DNA of 64,000 nucleotides from an uncultured Bacteroidales bacterium (GTDB taxonomy: Bacteria; Bacteroidota; Bacteroidia; Bacteroidales; Bacteroidaceae). The notes beneath the pieces are model-generated. The model saw only the letters and a list, made by a program, of their open reading frames with translations, did no database searches and had not been told where the DNA came from. Position 1 is the stretch's first letter, and each line of letters begins with the position of its first letter. The translations under genes and the position numbers were made by a program. Where the stretch lies: assembly GCA_937898885.1 (NCBI GenBank), contig CALDKD010000014.1, positions 62,001-126,000 on the forward strand, written 5' to 3'. Below are positions 25,882 through 34,574 of the stretch, one piece after another.

Positions 25882-26937
25882 ATGGCAGTTCAGAATAATG
25901 GCAACAATGTATACCTGAAAAGGTTAGCTCAATTCAGGAAAGAAAGAGACGACATCTCGGACCTCTCGTGCATTAGCTTATTCAGCGGTGGCGGCGGTTT
26001 GGATTTGGGCGCATATCTTGCTGGGTTCAACACAAAACTGGCAAGTGATATTGTCCCTGCTTTTATTTCAACAATTCACCATAATCTGCCAGATGTTAAC
26101 ATATACTCGGAGGATGCTATGAAACTTACCCCAGAAATGCTTAGAGCTCTTTCTGGCATTAATGATGGTGAGGTGGATTTAATGATAGCTGGTCCCCCAT
26201 GCCAGTCTTTCAGCATCCTTGGCCGAAGGAAGTCATTAGATGACCCTAGAGGTCAACTCACTCCCAAATATATACAATTGATAGCTGGAGTCCACCCAAA
26301 GGCATTCGTTTTTGAGAATGTCCCTGGGCTATTGACTGTAAATAAAGGCGAAGACTTTGAAAATCTTTGGCAATACATGCATGAAGAAACTGGTTACCAG
26401 CTCTTCAAAAAGAAGTGCAATGCAAAAGAATTTGGCATTCCACAGTCAAGAGAAAGAATCATCATTGTTGGATTTAGGCCCGATATCAATTGTGAGAGCT
26501 TTGAATATCCTAGTAAGCCGTCTGGACCTTTTGCTGATGAACTGCCAACACTTCTACCCAGTAAATGGGCTTTGGAGCATGTGGATGGGATTGCCAATCA
26601 AGTGGTGCGCATACACGGCCCTAGGGTAACTGAACGATATCGTAACATCCCCCAAGGTTCTAGAGACCATACTGACCACACTGACCGTATCGACCCAGAA
26701 GTCCCTTCTGGGACTGTATTAGTGGGCTCATCAGCTGGTGGTGGTCGCCCCCATATTCACCCCTACGAGCCAAGAGTTATTACCGTCCGCGAAGCAGCCA
26801 GATTGCAAAGTTTCCCTGATTGGTATGAGTTCTGCGGTTCTACGACCGAACAATATCGGCAGGTGGGCAACGCCGTCCCGACTTTGATGGCATATGAAAT
26901 ATTGAAGGTTATCCGCAGAGTATTAGAGAATCAATAG
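25882..26937 (+). CDS. DNA (cytosine-5) methyltransferase
   Basis: A 351-aa C5-methylase with motif I FSGGGGLDLG (about 33-42), the catalytic GPPCQSFS (Cys about 109), ENVPG, the motif VIII-like QSRERIIIVG and the C-terminal motif X QVGNAVPTLMA. The target-recognition region lies between VIII and IX. It methylates a cytosine within the sequence cut by the endonuclease encoded downstream, two bases away. Confidence 0.92.
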   Translation: MAVQNNGNNVYLKRLAQFRKERDDISDLSCISLFSGGGGLDLGAYLAGFNTKLASDIVPAFISTIHHNLPDVNIYSEDAMKLTPEMLRALSGINDGEVDLMIAGPPCQSFSILGRRKSLDDPRGQLTPKYIQLIAGVHPKAFVFENVPGLLTVNKGEDFENLWQYMHEETGYQLFKKKCNAKEFGIPQSRERIIIVGFRPDINCESFEYPSKPSGPFADELPTLLPSKWALEHVDGIANQVVRIHGPRVTERYRNIPQGSRDHTDHTDRIDPEVPSGTVLVGSSAGGGRPHIHPYEPRVITVREAARLQSFPDWYEFCGSTTEQYRQVGNAVPTLMAYEILKVIRRVLENQ

Positions 26938-26939
26938 AT

Positions 26940-28430
26940 ATGTATCCTGATGTCCCGTATCAAGGCTTGTCTTGGCCGATAACCCAACATTCTGGGGTTA
27001 TTTCCGAAACAATCATAAGAGGCTTAATATCAGCTTGCCTTATGTTTGACGGCCGAGAAATTGACGCCCAAGTTATCAACAACTATCTTGTTTCTAATGG
27101 TTTGCTGACTGCTAACTTTAGGGCAGATAGTGGGCAAGTTGATGCGTGGAGAGATTACCAGCAGATATTGAGTGAGTTTGGCTTGATATATTCAACTAGA
27201 GTTAGTCGTGAGTTGAGGCTGACCCCTGTTGCAATTGCATTTGCTGATGGAGATATCTCGTACCAAGAGATGATTACCTTGCAGATATTAAAATACCAGT
27301 ATCCTAATGGACATAAAAGTCAGTTGAGCCCATCTCTTGTGGATAGCTATGAACATGACTTTACATTTGGCTCGTTTACTGAGTTGCAAGCATCGCATAA
27401 TATTTTAGTCCGTCCTGCGGTTGTAATTTGGCAGACTTTATTTGGCTTGTTTGAGAAAGGTGAAACCGCATCATTAACTATTGATGAACTACAACGATAT
27501 GTGGTGAGATGCTTGCGCAATTCCGATGTACCATTTTGCATTGATTCGATTGTCTCTTCTCGCCACTCAGGATACTCATTATCTGCCCTTTCAAGAGCAC
27601 GGCGGAATATGCAAGATTGGGTAAAACTTCTTAATAACACGCCACTTTTTACAACCAACTCACAAATGAATGCGGTACTCCTGTCTCAATACTCCATTGA
27701 CCATGCGGCAGAGATACAAGAGATTTGTGAGCACTTATCCGACCCAAGCAGTTTTTGGATATATACGCCTACGAATTATAAGATTGACTGGTTCGCACAT
27801 TACGGTAGGATAGACCTAGGTGTTAATTTAATCCCTCAAGACAGTAGTGATGAAATTGCTACTCATGAGCTTGAGAGTGATATTACTGAGCTTAGAGAGC
27901 CCCAAGTCAGACCACCTTATGGGACGCGGAATCTTCCAACTGAAGCTAGGGATGTTGAGTTGCATTCTTTTTCACCTATAGAACTGAATGAAACTGGGCA
28001 ACATCGGCAAATAGTCTCAATCTATGATTACCGTACATCTCAAAACGGAAGGAAACTTCACGATAATATGGTAAATCTTATCGCTAATAGATGCGTTGAA
28101 AAGGGTGCTGAGGTTTTCTATGATTCAAGTACTGTTGACTTGTATGTAAAGTACAATTCAAATGACTACATTGTCGAAGTTAAGAGCATAACACCTTCAA
28201 ATTTCATTAAAAGACTGAGGTATGCTATTGGGCAGGTCAAGCAATATGATTTCCTTCTTCCCAAAAATGGCACAAGACGATTAGGCCTTGCTTTCACCGC
28301 GTCCATACCTTCCGATTCATGGAGCATTCCATTCATAAAGGACCATCTTGATATGGATTTGCTTTACATGGAATCAAGCAATTTGATTGTCCAAAGCAAT
28401 TCACTTGCTGCTTTGCAACTATATGGTTAA
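26940..28430 (+). CDS. Type II restriction endonuclease, PD-(D/E)XK
   Basis: A 496-aa protein paired with the C5 methyltransferase. The N-terminal part (about 1-290) looks like a helical DNA-recognition region, and the C-terminal nuclease core has STVDLYVKY followed by YIVEVKS (Asp about 402, Glu-x-Lys about 415-417), the PD-(D/E)XK signature. Only the sequence of the catalytic core is identified; the cleavage site cannot be predicted. Methyltransferase plus nuclease makes this a type II restriction-modification set. Confidence 0.75.
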   Translation: MYPDVPYQGLSWPITQHSGVISETIIRGLISACLMFDGREIDAQVINNYLVSNGLLTANFRADSGQVDAWRDYQQILSEFGLIYSTRVSRELRLTPVAIAFADGDISYQEMITLQILKYQYPNGHKSQLSPSLVDSYEHDFTFGSFTELQASHNILVRPAVVIWQTLFGLFEKGETASLTIDELQRYVVRCLRNSDVPFCIDSIVSSRHSGYSLSALSRARRNMQDWVKLLNNTPLFTTNSQMNAVLLSQYSIDHAAEIQEICEHLSDPSSFWIYTPTNYKIDWFAHYGRIDLGVNLIPQDSSDEIATHELESDITELREPQVRPPYGTRNLPTEARDVELHSFSPIELNETGQHRQIVSIYDYRTSQNGRKLHDNMVNLIANRCVEKGAEVFYDSSTVDLYVKYNSNDYIVEVKSITPSNFIKRLRYAIGQVKQYDFLLPKNGTRRLGLAFTASIPSDSWSIPFIKDHLDMDLLYMESSNLIVQSNSLAALQLYG

Positions 28431-28497
28431 CGAAGGATAGGTCGCAAATCAAAAAGTTGGTCGCAACAAAGAAGACCAAGTACATGACAGGCTAGGC

Positions 28498-28849
28498 TTA
28501 TCCAGTGTACCCGTAGATATGAAAAGTCCCCTCTAGGATATCTAGAAGGGACATTTTATTTATTGGTGCGGAGAGTGGGGTGTCGGTGATGCTGTAGTCA
28601 GGGTCCTCGTACTCATAGTACTTGTGGTCGCGTACCACAATCGGAGCATTGTACCCAAGCTTCTCGCTGCGCATGAACTGTATGTCCATCTGGATGGTGC
28701 GGCGGTATACCCTTGTCAATGCCCTCATATTCGTACAGGGCATCGGAACATGCGTTTATAAGGTCTTCAAGAGTCCACTTGCGGAAGCGGTCCCTGAGAC
28801 AGTTGTCAATGGTCTTGTATCGGACCAGTGCGTTGCGTGATACCGGCAT
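28498..28849 (-). pseudogene. WYL-family regulator, frameshifted N-terminal fragment
   Basis: The minus strand starts at an ATG (28849) encoding MPVSRNALVRYKTIDNCLRD, followed by WTLEDLINACSDALYEYEGI, the winged-helix N-terminus of a Bacteroidota WYL regulator. A one-base loss near 28703-28710 shifts the frame; the second frame continues RRTIQMDIQFMRSEKLGYNA and YSITDTPLSAP, then homology stops at about 28570, where the terminator region begins. No WYL domain follows. It is divergent from the rtcB fragment. Confidence 0.75.
28526..28557 (+). terminator. Rho-independent terminator after the endonuclease
   Basis: An 11-base stem with one mismatch (28526-28536 with 28542-28552, loop GATAT) is followed by ATTTTATT. 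It sits in the broken end of the WYL fragment. Confidence 0.75.
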
Positions 28850-28958
28850 GGCTGAAACTTTTTTTCTGCAAATGTTGAAAAAAGTTTCGGCTGCGCAAAA
28901 ACATTGCGCAGTGGCATTAGATTCTTTGCGGCGTAAACTGAAATAAAGGACAAAAACG

Positions 28959-29795
28959 ATGAAGGAATTCGAATTGAACGGTACGCCCGTCAAGATGTGG
29001 ACGAACACTGCCGATCCGCTTGCGTTCAAGCAGATAATGAACCTGTCAACGCTGCCGTTCGTGTTTCACCATCTGGCTTTCATGCCTGACGTTCATGGTG
29101 GCAAGGGAATGCCCATAGGCGGTTTTTGCCGGCTAGTTGACCGTCGTATAATCAAGGTATTGGATGACAAAAACGAACTGGTAAAACCTGCAGCTCCAGC
29201 TCAGGCAGAAGTTACAGCTCCACTTCATTGCTATTCTGATGATGGAACATATTCTGATATTGAGAATGAACTGCTGAATGGAGAAAACTTTCTGATGGCC
29301 GGTCTGATTCCGGAGGTCGCCATACCAAAGAAACCAGGCTTGTATTGTATTCGGATTGCTGACATCAATTCACTGCCAGATGGTTACAGGGAGGCTATGT
29401 TTGAGCGTGGACATGACATCATATACATTGGCCAGGCTTCCAAAAATCTGTTTGAACGGTGCTGGGAACAGGAACTTCATCATAAAAGTGCCGCCACTTT
29501 TTTCCGTAAGGTTGGAGCAATGCTTGGCTACCGCCCGTCAAAAGGTTCTCTTGCCGGTCATTCCAATCAGAACAATTTCAAGTTCAAGCCAACTGATACG
29601 GACAAGATTATCTCATGGATTGAGACCAACCTTCTGGTAAACATGGTCGTATGCTCTTCAAAGGTACTTGACAGCGTTGAGCAGGAACTGATTGAGAGAC
29701 ATAAGCCGTTGCTCAATGGTTCACACAACCCTGCCAGATTATCTCTACTGGAACGGGATATGCAGGAATGCAGAAGGATAGCCAGAGGAGAATGA
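28959..29795 (+). CDS. RtcB N-terminal fragment fused to a GIY-YIG domain
   Basis: Residues 1-55 are the N-terminus of RtcB RNA ligase, including the metal-binding PDVHGGKGMPIGG signature. After Gly55 homology ends and a linker leads to a GIY-YIG nuclease-like domain: GLY (127-129), YIG (156-158), the catalytic Glu in SVEQELIERH (Glu241) and Asn253. The RtcB catalytic body is missing, so ligase activity is not expected. It may be a junction of two unrelated genes that now forms one open frame; whether the fused protein is made is unknown. Confidence 0.75.
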   Translation: MKEFELNGTPVKMWTNTADPLAFKQIMNLSTLPFVFHHLAFMPDVHGGKGMPIGGFCRLVDRRIIKVLDDKNELVKPAAPAQAEVTAPLHCYSDDGTYSDIENELLNGENFLMAGLIPEVAIPKKPGLYCIRIADINSLPDGYREAMFERGHDIIYIGQASKNLFERCWEQELHHKSAATFFRKVGAMLGYRPSKGSLAGHSNQNNFKFKPTDTDKIISWIETNLLVNMVVCSSKVLDSVEQELIERHKPLLNGSHNPARLSLLERDMQECRRIARGE

Positions 29796-29861
29796 TCTTT
29801 ATATGGTGTTCATTTATCGTATAATCCTGATTGTTAGAAAAAAGTAGTATATTTGCATTGT

Positions 29862-29955
29862 CAATGGGGATTTCGCGTAAGGGATGACAACCCTTTCTGT
29901 TCAGACAGTTTCGAGCCCCGACAAGTTAGCCACCGCAATTTGCGGTGGCTTTTTA
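29862..29955 (+). ncRNA. Candidate small structured RNA with own terminator
   Basis: A -7 box TATATTTG (29848-29855) is followed about seven bases later by a ~65-base structured stretch: GGGG (29866-29869) can pair with CCCC (29916-29919), enclosing the hairpins AAGGG/CCCTT and CTG-TTCAG-ACAG. It ends at a strong terminator with a 10-bp perfect stem (29928-29937 with 29941-29950) and T5. There is no reading frame, and the next gene is on the opposite strand, so this is not a leader. A matching -33 element is weak. Confidence 0.45.
29928..29955 (+). terminator. Strong rho-independent terminator
   Basis: AGCCACCGCA pairs perfectly with TGCGGTGGCT across ATT and is followed by TTTTTAT. Confidence 0.85.
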
Positions 29956-30357
29956 TATTCCTAGTGCTGTAATGCAGTACTGTATCTTGTTTCCCGATTT
30001 CTGGACACCGACAGTCATCTTAATGTCATCGAGTCGCATTATCAGCATTTTTACGAAAGACCTTTGATTCTTGTTGCCTTTCTTCGGCTCTACTTCATAC
30101 AGTTTTTTCGACTTAGTCAGTAGCTCAGTCAGACGAAAAACGGCAATGGTGGATTCGTATTGGCGTGCCGCCTTCTCACTAGTTTCCTCAATTGACAGGA
30201 AACGGACATTAATATAGTCCTGAAGGTCATCATTCCACATTTGCTTTTCTGGATGTTTGGCATTCCAGGATGCGTAGAAATCTTTGATGGCTTTATCCCT
30301 AATCTTTATTTCTTCTCTGCTGTTTCCAGGAGGAATATTTGGTATCTCTCTTTCCAT
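29953..30357 (-). CDS. Hypothetical protein of a mobile-element replication module
   Basis: A 134-aa charged protein, last gene of a four-gene minus-strand group. It has a helix-rich N-terminus (EEIKIRDKAIKDFYASWNAK) and a conserved-looking basic C-terminus. ATG 30357 is preferred over a TTG five codons upstream. No family recognised. Confidence 0.55.
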   Translation of the reverse strand: MEREIPNIPPGNSREEIKIRDKAIKDFYASWNAKHPEKQMWNDDLQDYINVRFLSIEETSEKAARQYESTIAVFRLTELLTKSKKLYEVEPKKGNKNQRSFVKMLIMRLDDIKMTVGVQKSGNKIQYCITALGI

Positions 30358-30376
30358 ATCACTGAAGTACAATTAT

Positions 30377-31264
30377 TCATTGGCCGGCCAAACCTGATTT
30401 ATTGTGACATAGGTAGTCGTTCAAGTCCTTGTATCCTTCAAACCTGAAAGATTCATCCACAGCGTTATTGATTCCGGCAATGGTGTCAGTCGTGGTCCGT
30501 CCGGCCTGGTCATGATCAAGATAGCAGTGAATCTCTGCGTACGGTTCTAGTTTCGGAAGGGCCTTCTGCAGCATGGCTACTGAGTTCAGTATGAGGTAGT
30601 CTTCATGTCCGTGTAGACATATTTCAGAGTCACCGCGTCCTTTCAGAGTCATGTACGACAGGAAGTCCATGAAACCCTCGAATACGCAGCAGACTGGCAG
30701 GGAGCAGCTTATCTGTGTTACATCCTTCTGTCCGCAGGTGCCTTTGAATATCGGATTTCTGAGCTCGAAGCCGCCGGAATCATTTTTGAACGCCAGCGCA
30801 AAATACCTTCTGTCCCTGATGTTGTAATGAGCCTCATTGCAGTATGCCGCTGCAATAAGCAGGTCTATGCCCCGTGTTGTCAGATATGAGTGCAGTGCGA
30901 CGTGCCTGAGCGGCTGTATTTCCAAATTCCGCAGTACCTTCTGATGCTTGTCATTGTCGGCCTTTACCGGAATCGGTTCCTGCACATGTCCACTGCCGCA
31001 GAACATGTTCCCGAGTATGTGCAGAATCTCGCTCACATACTCCGTTTTGTACAGCTGTTTGCCAAGGTCAATGATGTCGCCGCCGGTACCCAGTCCGAAA
31101 TCATACCACAGGTTCATTTGCGGATTGACCTTGAATGATGGCGTAGAATCCCTGTGGAGTGGGGACCTATACCAGTACTGTCCGCTTTCAATCCTGACAT
31201 GGCGGCAGTCAATCCTGTCCATGAACGTGGTCAGGCTTATGCTTTTTGCTTCACGTATGTTCAT
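30377..31264 (-). CDS. Primase-like protein (zinc-finger/Toprim) of a mobile element
   Basis: A 295-aa protein with a DnaG-like N-terminus (SPLHRDSTPSFKVNP and FGLGTGGDIIDLG, about 33-75). The Toprim domain has CVFEGFMDFLSYM (about 193-205, with the metal-binding Glu) and YLDHDQAGRTTT (about 249-260, with DxD). It would lay down primers or support replication of the excised element. ATG 31264 is used because the preceding 40 codons look non-coding. Confidence 0.75.
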   Translation of the reverse strand: MNIREAKSISLTTFMDRIDCRHVRIESGQYWYRSPLHRDSTPSFKVNPQMNLWYDFGLGTGGDIIDLGKQLYKTEYVSEILHILGNMFCGSGHVQEPIPVKADNDKHQKVLRNLEIQPLRHVALHSYLTTRGIDLLIAAAYCNEAHYNIRDRRYFALAFKNDSGGFELRNPIFKGTCGQKDVTQISCSLPVCCVFEGFMDFLSYMTLKGRGDSEICLHGHEDYLILNSVAMLQKALPKLEPYAEIHCYLDHDQAGRTTTDTIAGINNAVDESFRFEGYKDLNDYLCHNKSGLAGQ

Positions 31265-31387
31265 TTTCAAATCTGTCTGTATTTCATTTACTCCTGAATA
31301 AACCGGTTTAGTCTGGTTTATTCCCTTATAGACACCAGTGTTAGACCAAACCTGAAAAATAGGTTTGTGACGGAACAATTTCATTGC

Positions 31388-32464
31388 TCATTCATCCGCT
31401 TGACTAGGAATTTCACATTCTGGATTGTATATGTATTTGTTGTCCTTCTTGATTATGGCATTTACTGTGACCAGCCATTTCGCAAGTCCGATGATAGTGC
31501 TGCGCCCTCTGTCATACCCTATGGATGAATAACCGATTTTCAGGGCGTCTATCATGTCGCTATATCCGATGGGTGCGTTGTCACCGAAGCCGAATTCAAG
31601 TGCCGATTTGTGTTGCTCCTCGCTGAGCCTGCGGAAATTCATCTGTTTGGCTCTGGCTGCAGCACTGCTGTTGTAATTGTCAATGAGGACGGGTAGGGCA
31701 TTTGCGTCAATTCTGAAAGCGAACGGCTCAAATTCGCGGTCCCGGATATGCATGGCATGTACTTCGCTTATACTGGGGTCGTCAATAGCCTTCACAATCT
31801 TCAGCACCGTCTCGGCCTTGTTGTTGAGTTCTGTTCCGATGTGTCCGCGTGTGTTCTCGTCTCCTTTGTTGAGATGCAGGACGGTGTGGATATGCAGATT
31901 GTAGTGCGCAGACCATTTCATGAGGAGGTTGATGAGCTCAACGGATTCCGTCGGACTGTTGATGTCGTACATCAGGTCTCTTATGCCATCGATGATGACA
32001 AGTCCCAGATTGTCCTTCATTGACAGCGCCAGGTCTATGATCTGCTTCCTTATATTCGGGCTGTATTCGCGCAACATGATGAAATCCAGCATGGGGCAGT
32101 TCTGATGCTCAGGCAATCCTGCCAGTCTGAGTATCCTTTCCAGTACCTTGTGACAATGGTAGGAACTCTGTTCGGTGTCCACATAGAGTATGTGCTTCTT
32201 GCCTGTAGGCAGCTTGGCTTTGTATCTGAGCACTTCCTTTCCTGATAGAGCCGCTGCGACAATGGCCGACAGATTGAACGTCTTCTTGCTCTTTGCCTTT
32301 CCTGTCGATGCGCTGAAGTTGCCGAGTGTCCCGATTGTCGAACCGCTGATGCTCAGCATCTCTGGAGGAGTGTTGTATGTGTCGGTAACGTTGATGCTGA
32401 TAGACTGCCAGAGGATTGGGAAAGACTCTTTGGTGATTGTGCTAGTTGGATTTTTCTCTTCCAT
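31388..32464 (-). CDS. RepA-like hexameric helicase/ATPase of a mobile element
   Basis: A 358-aa RecA-fold ATPase. The P-loop is degenerate, STGKAKSKKT (about 53-62). The Walker B strand is LGLVIIDGI (about 155-163), and HTVLHLNKGDENTRG resembles motif H3 of RepA/AAA_25 helicases. A C-terminal winged-helix-like region follows. It probably serves as the element's replicative helicase together with the primase four bases downstream. Confidence 0.7.
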   Translation of the reverse strand: MEEKNPTSTITKESFPILWQSISINVTDTYNTPPEMLSISGSTIGTLGNFSASTGKAKSKKTFNLSAIVAAALSGKEVLRYKAKLPTGKKHILYVDTEQSSYHCHKVLERILRLAGLPEHQNCPMLDFIMLREYSPNIRKQIIDLALSMKDNLGLVIIDGIRDLMYDINSPTESVELINLLMKWSAHYNLHIHTVLHLNKGDENTRGHIGTELNNKAETVLKIVKAIDDPSISEVHAMHIRDREFEPFAFRIDANALPVLIDNYNSSAAARAKQMNFRRLSEEQHKSALEFGFGDNAPIGYSDMIDALKIGYSSIGYDRGRSTIIGLAKWLVTVNAIIKKDNKYIYNPECEIPSQADE

Positions 32465-32483
32465 CGTTGTCGTTTTTGATTGG

Positions 32484-33158
32484 TTATATGATGTGAGTGC
32501 TTATTTCAATAGCATGGGAACCTGTTGTTGTCTTCAATGTGCTGTACACCGAATGTGGCTCTGCATTGGCAAACCATGAGCAGAAGACCTTCATTACGAA
32601 TTTGGTCGTTTCAGCTCTTGATATGCCGTACTGATATGCAATGTTCCAAGAGAAATTCTTCAGTGATGCCTGCGTGACGTTCCCCTTCTTGTCGATGGTG
32701 AACATGACACTGTCGTCTGTGGTTCCGTATCGGATGAAATGCTCAACCTGGTGACAGATGAACAGAACTTCGTCTTCGTTGAACTGGAGGGCTATGAATG
32801 ATTTCCTGGTATATGCCAGTATCTTTTCCAGCTTGTCATTCTCAACGGACTCGACTTCCTTGCTCTCCTTCCGGAATATCTTTGAGAAATCACGATTGTA
32901 TAGTTTCTCCTTCTTCCATCCCGAATCATGAATGGCACTTGTCTGGAGCCGGTCTCTGTCCTGTGTCTCGTCATGGCTTCCAGCGGTTTTTACACTTAAT
33001 GTCATGTTGACAATCACAACGCATGTAAGTGTTATGATAAAACATATAACACCATAGTAAACATTCTCTCTGACCAGCATACCTGATGCGGCAATGCCGA
33101 CAATCGCGATGGCTGCTGACAATGATAATCTGGTCTGATTCTGGTTTGTGAAAAACAT
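32484..33158 (-). CDS. Membrane protein of the replication module
   Basis: A 224-aa protein with two membrane helices near the N-terminus (about residues 12-32 and 37-55) and a soluble C-terminal domain (about 100-224) that may be a winged helix. It heads the minus-strand group; a similar arrangement is common in Bacteroidales mobilisable elements, but the function is unknown. ATG 33158 is preferred to an upstream start. Confidence 0.55.
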   Translation of the reverse strand: MFFTNQNQTRLSLSAAIAIVGIAASGMLVRENVYYGVICFIITLTCVVIVNMTLSVKTAGSHDETQDRDRLQTSAIHDSGWKKEKLYNRDFSKIFRKESKEVESVENDKLEKILAYTRKSFIALQFNEDEVLFICHQVEHFIRYGTTDDSVMFTIDKKGNVTQASLKNFSWNIAYQYGISRAETTKFVMKVFCSWFANAEPHSVYSTLKTTTGSHAIEISTHII

Positions 33159-33680
33159 GTGTTTGCTGTTTATTGGCCGCAAAAGTAGCAACAGAACTTT
33201 TATATGTAATAAGGTGTATGTCAGTTTTATTTATCTTTATACTTTGGGTATGAAATGAAAATTAAATCATATTCATAATTATATGATATATGCAATTTTA
33301 TGCGTTATTAATATCTGGGATATTTGGATATGAAATCGTTATTACTAAAATGTAATAAGATATTAATAATGCAATCATAATTCCGTTATCGGAAAAATGT
33401 TATAGGCGGCAGCCGGAAGAGTGGGGCGGTGGAACCGGTTTAACCAGTCAGATTCCATATATGCCCTGACTAAACTAAACCAATCTGACATCAAATCGAT
33501 GAAGCTCGGTTTTCTGCTTATTCTGACTGAAAAATGGGCATAATTGAAGGTTCCTTCCGCAGATTATTTCATCGAACCTGGAAAGAGTAGAAAGGGTTAA
33601 AAGACGGAAGCAAACAGTCGTTTTGGGGAAGGTCATCGGCTGTTGTCGGACTCTGGATTTGATGCTGAGTGATATTTGTT

Positions 33681-33742
33681 TTGTTGCATGTGGTTGCCTA
33701 TAGTTGCTTATGGATATCTTTTGTTGCTTATGTTGCTATATG
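33681..33742. repeat. Phased 10-bp iteron-like array
   Basis: Consecutive 10-mers TTGTTGCATG, TGGTTGCCTA, TAGTTGCTTA, a spacer of 10 bases, TTGTTGCTTA and TGTTGCTATA share GTTGC with a period of one helical turn. This places the motifs on one DNA face, as in initiator-binding iterons. Confidence 0.6.
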
Positions 33743-33931
33743 TTTCAGACATCAAAACAAGCGGAAAATGCTCGAAGTTAACGAAATCATAAGCATTTAT
33801 GACAATATGATAGAAATCCATTAACAAAACACCCGTTTTCAGGCTAAAATGCCCAAAAACGGGGTTCGTTTTTTTAACTTTTGTCTGTTTTTTCCTGGTT
33901 TATATTTTCGGAACATTTTCGGAACGTATCC

Positions 33932-34175
33932 GTAACTGCTTGATAATCAATTAAAATTAACTTCGAGGAGGTCAAATAAACCAAACTGGACTAAACTTAT
34001 TCAACGCGGTGTGAATCAATGATTTGCACCGCGTTGTCCGGTTTAAGCCAGTCCAGTTTAAACCCCTTTTCATACGTGCCGTGGCGGGCATTACCATTTG
34101 AATTTGTAGCGTATTTGTAGCGCGACTTAAATGGGGCCAATGTGAGACTGTGTGAGACAAATGAGACATAAATGT
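33932..34175. other. Attachment-like site A
   Basis: It contains a 19-base core-like block (33932-33950) of the form GTAACT-NN-TTGATA-NN-CAA, GAGGAGGTCAA 14 bases later (33965-33975), a hairpin AACGCGGTG/CACCGCGTT (34002-34034), TTTGTAGCGCGACT (about 34114) and GACATAAATGT (about 34165). Site B at 58703 has the same elements in the same order with near-identical spacing. Confidence 0.55.
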
Positions 34176-34574
34176 GCCTTTGGCTATATTGTAGCCATGC
34201 CTACCATGTGCCGTTATGTCCGTGATGACTTTTGTCATAGTTTTTCCGTCTGTTCTGCGGGCAAAGTTAGATTCTCTTTTTCATGCAGACAAGACCTGCC
34301 GCCATCTCTTATGATATATTATGTTTTGAGTATGAAATGATGCGTTAATCATATTCAAGATGACTCTTGAAATTGAACCAATCCGGTTCGCAGAAAAGAG
34401 AAGTCGGTATCTTATATATATACGCGGATGGGACTAAACCGTTTACCCAAGACTTATGGTTAAGGCCACAATGTGCAACATTCCGTAAATAAAATTGTCT
34501 TTTTTATAACCGTGTTACGGAGAACAATAGTAACTTCGTGTCTCAGTGCATTATTACAAGCATATTATCCGGAA

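Larger units (their letters stand above)
33159..34574. other. 1.4-kb non-coding region, candidate replication origin
   Basis: No gene is seen. The first 240 bases are very AT-rich. A phased 10-base array (33681-33742) and scattered motifs of the ACTAAACC/GGTTTAGT type follow: two at 33467-33480, one near 33990, its reverse complement at 34040-34066, another at 34433 and at 31306 in the neighbouring gene. An attachment-like site is at 33932-34175. The arrangement next to primase and RepA-like genes suggests an origin with iterons. Confidence 0.45.

Noticed and set aside
29862..29925. tRNA gene at the TTCGAGCCCC stretch
   Set aside because: No complete cloverleaf: the T-arm-like bases lack a T stem, and D and anticodon arms cannot be drawn. 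Kept as a generic small RNA.
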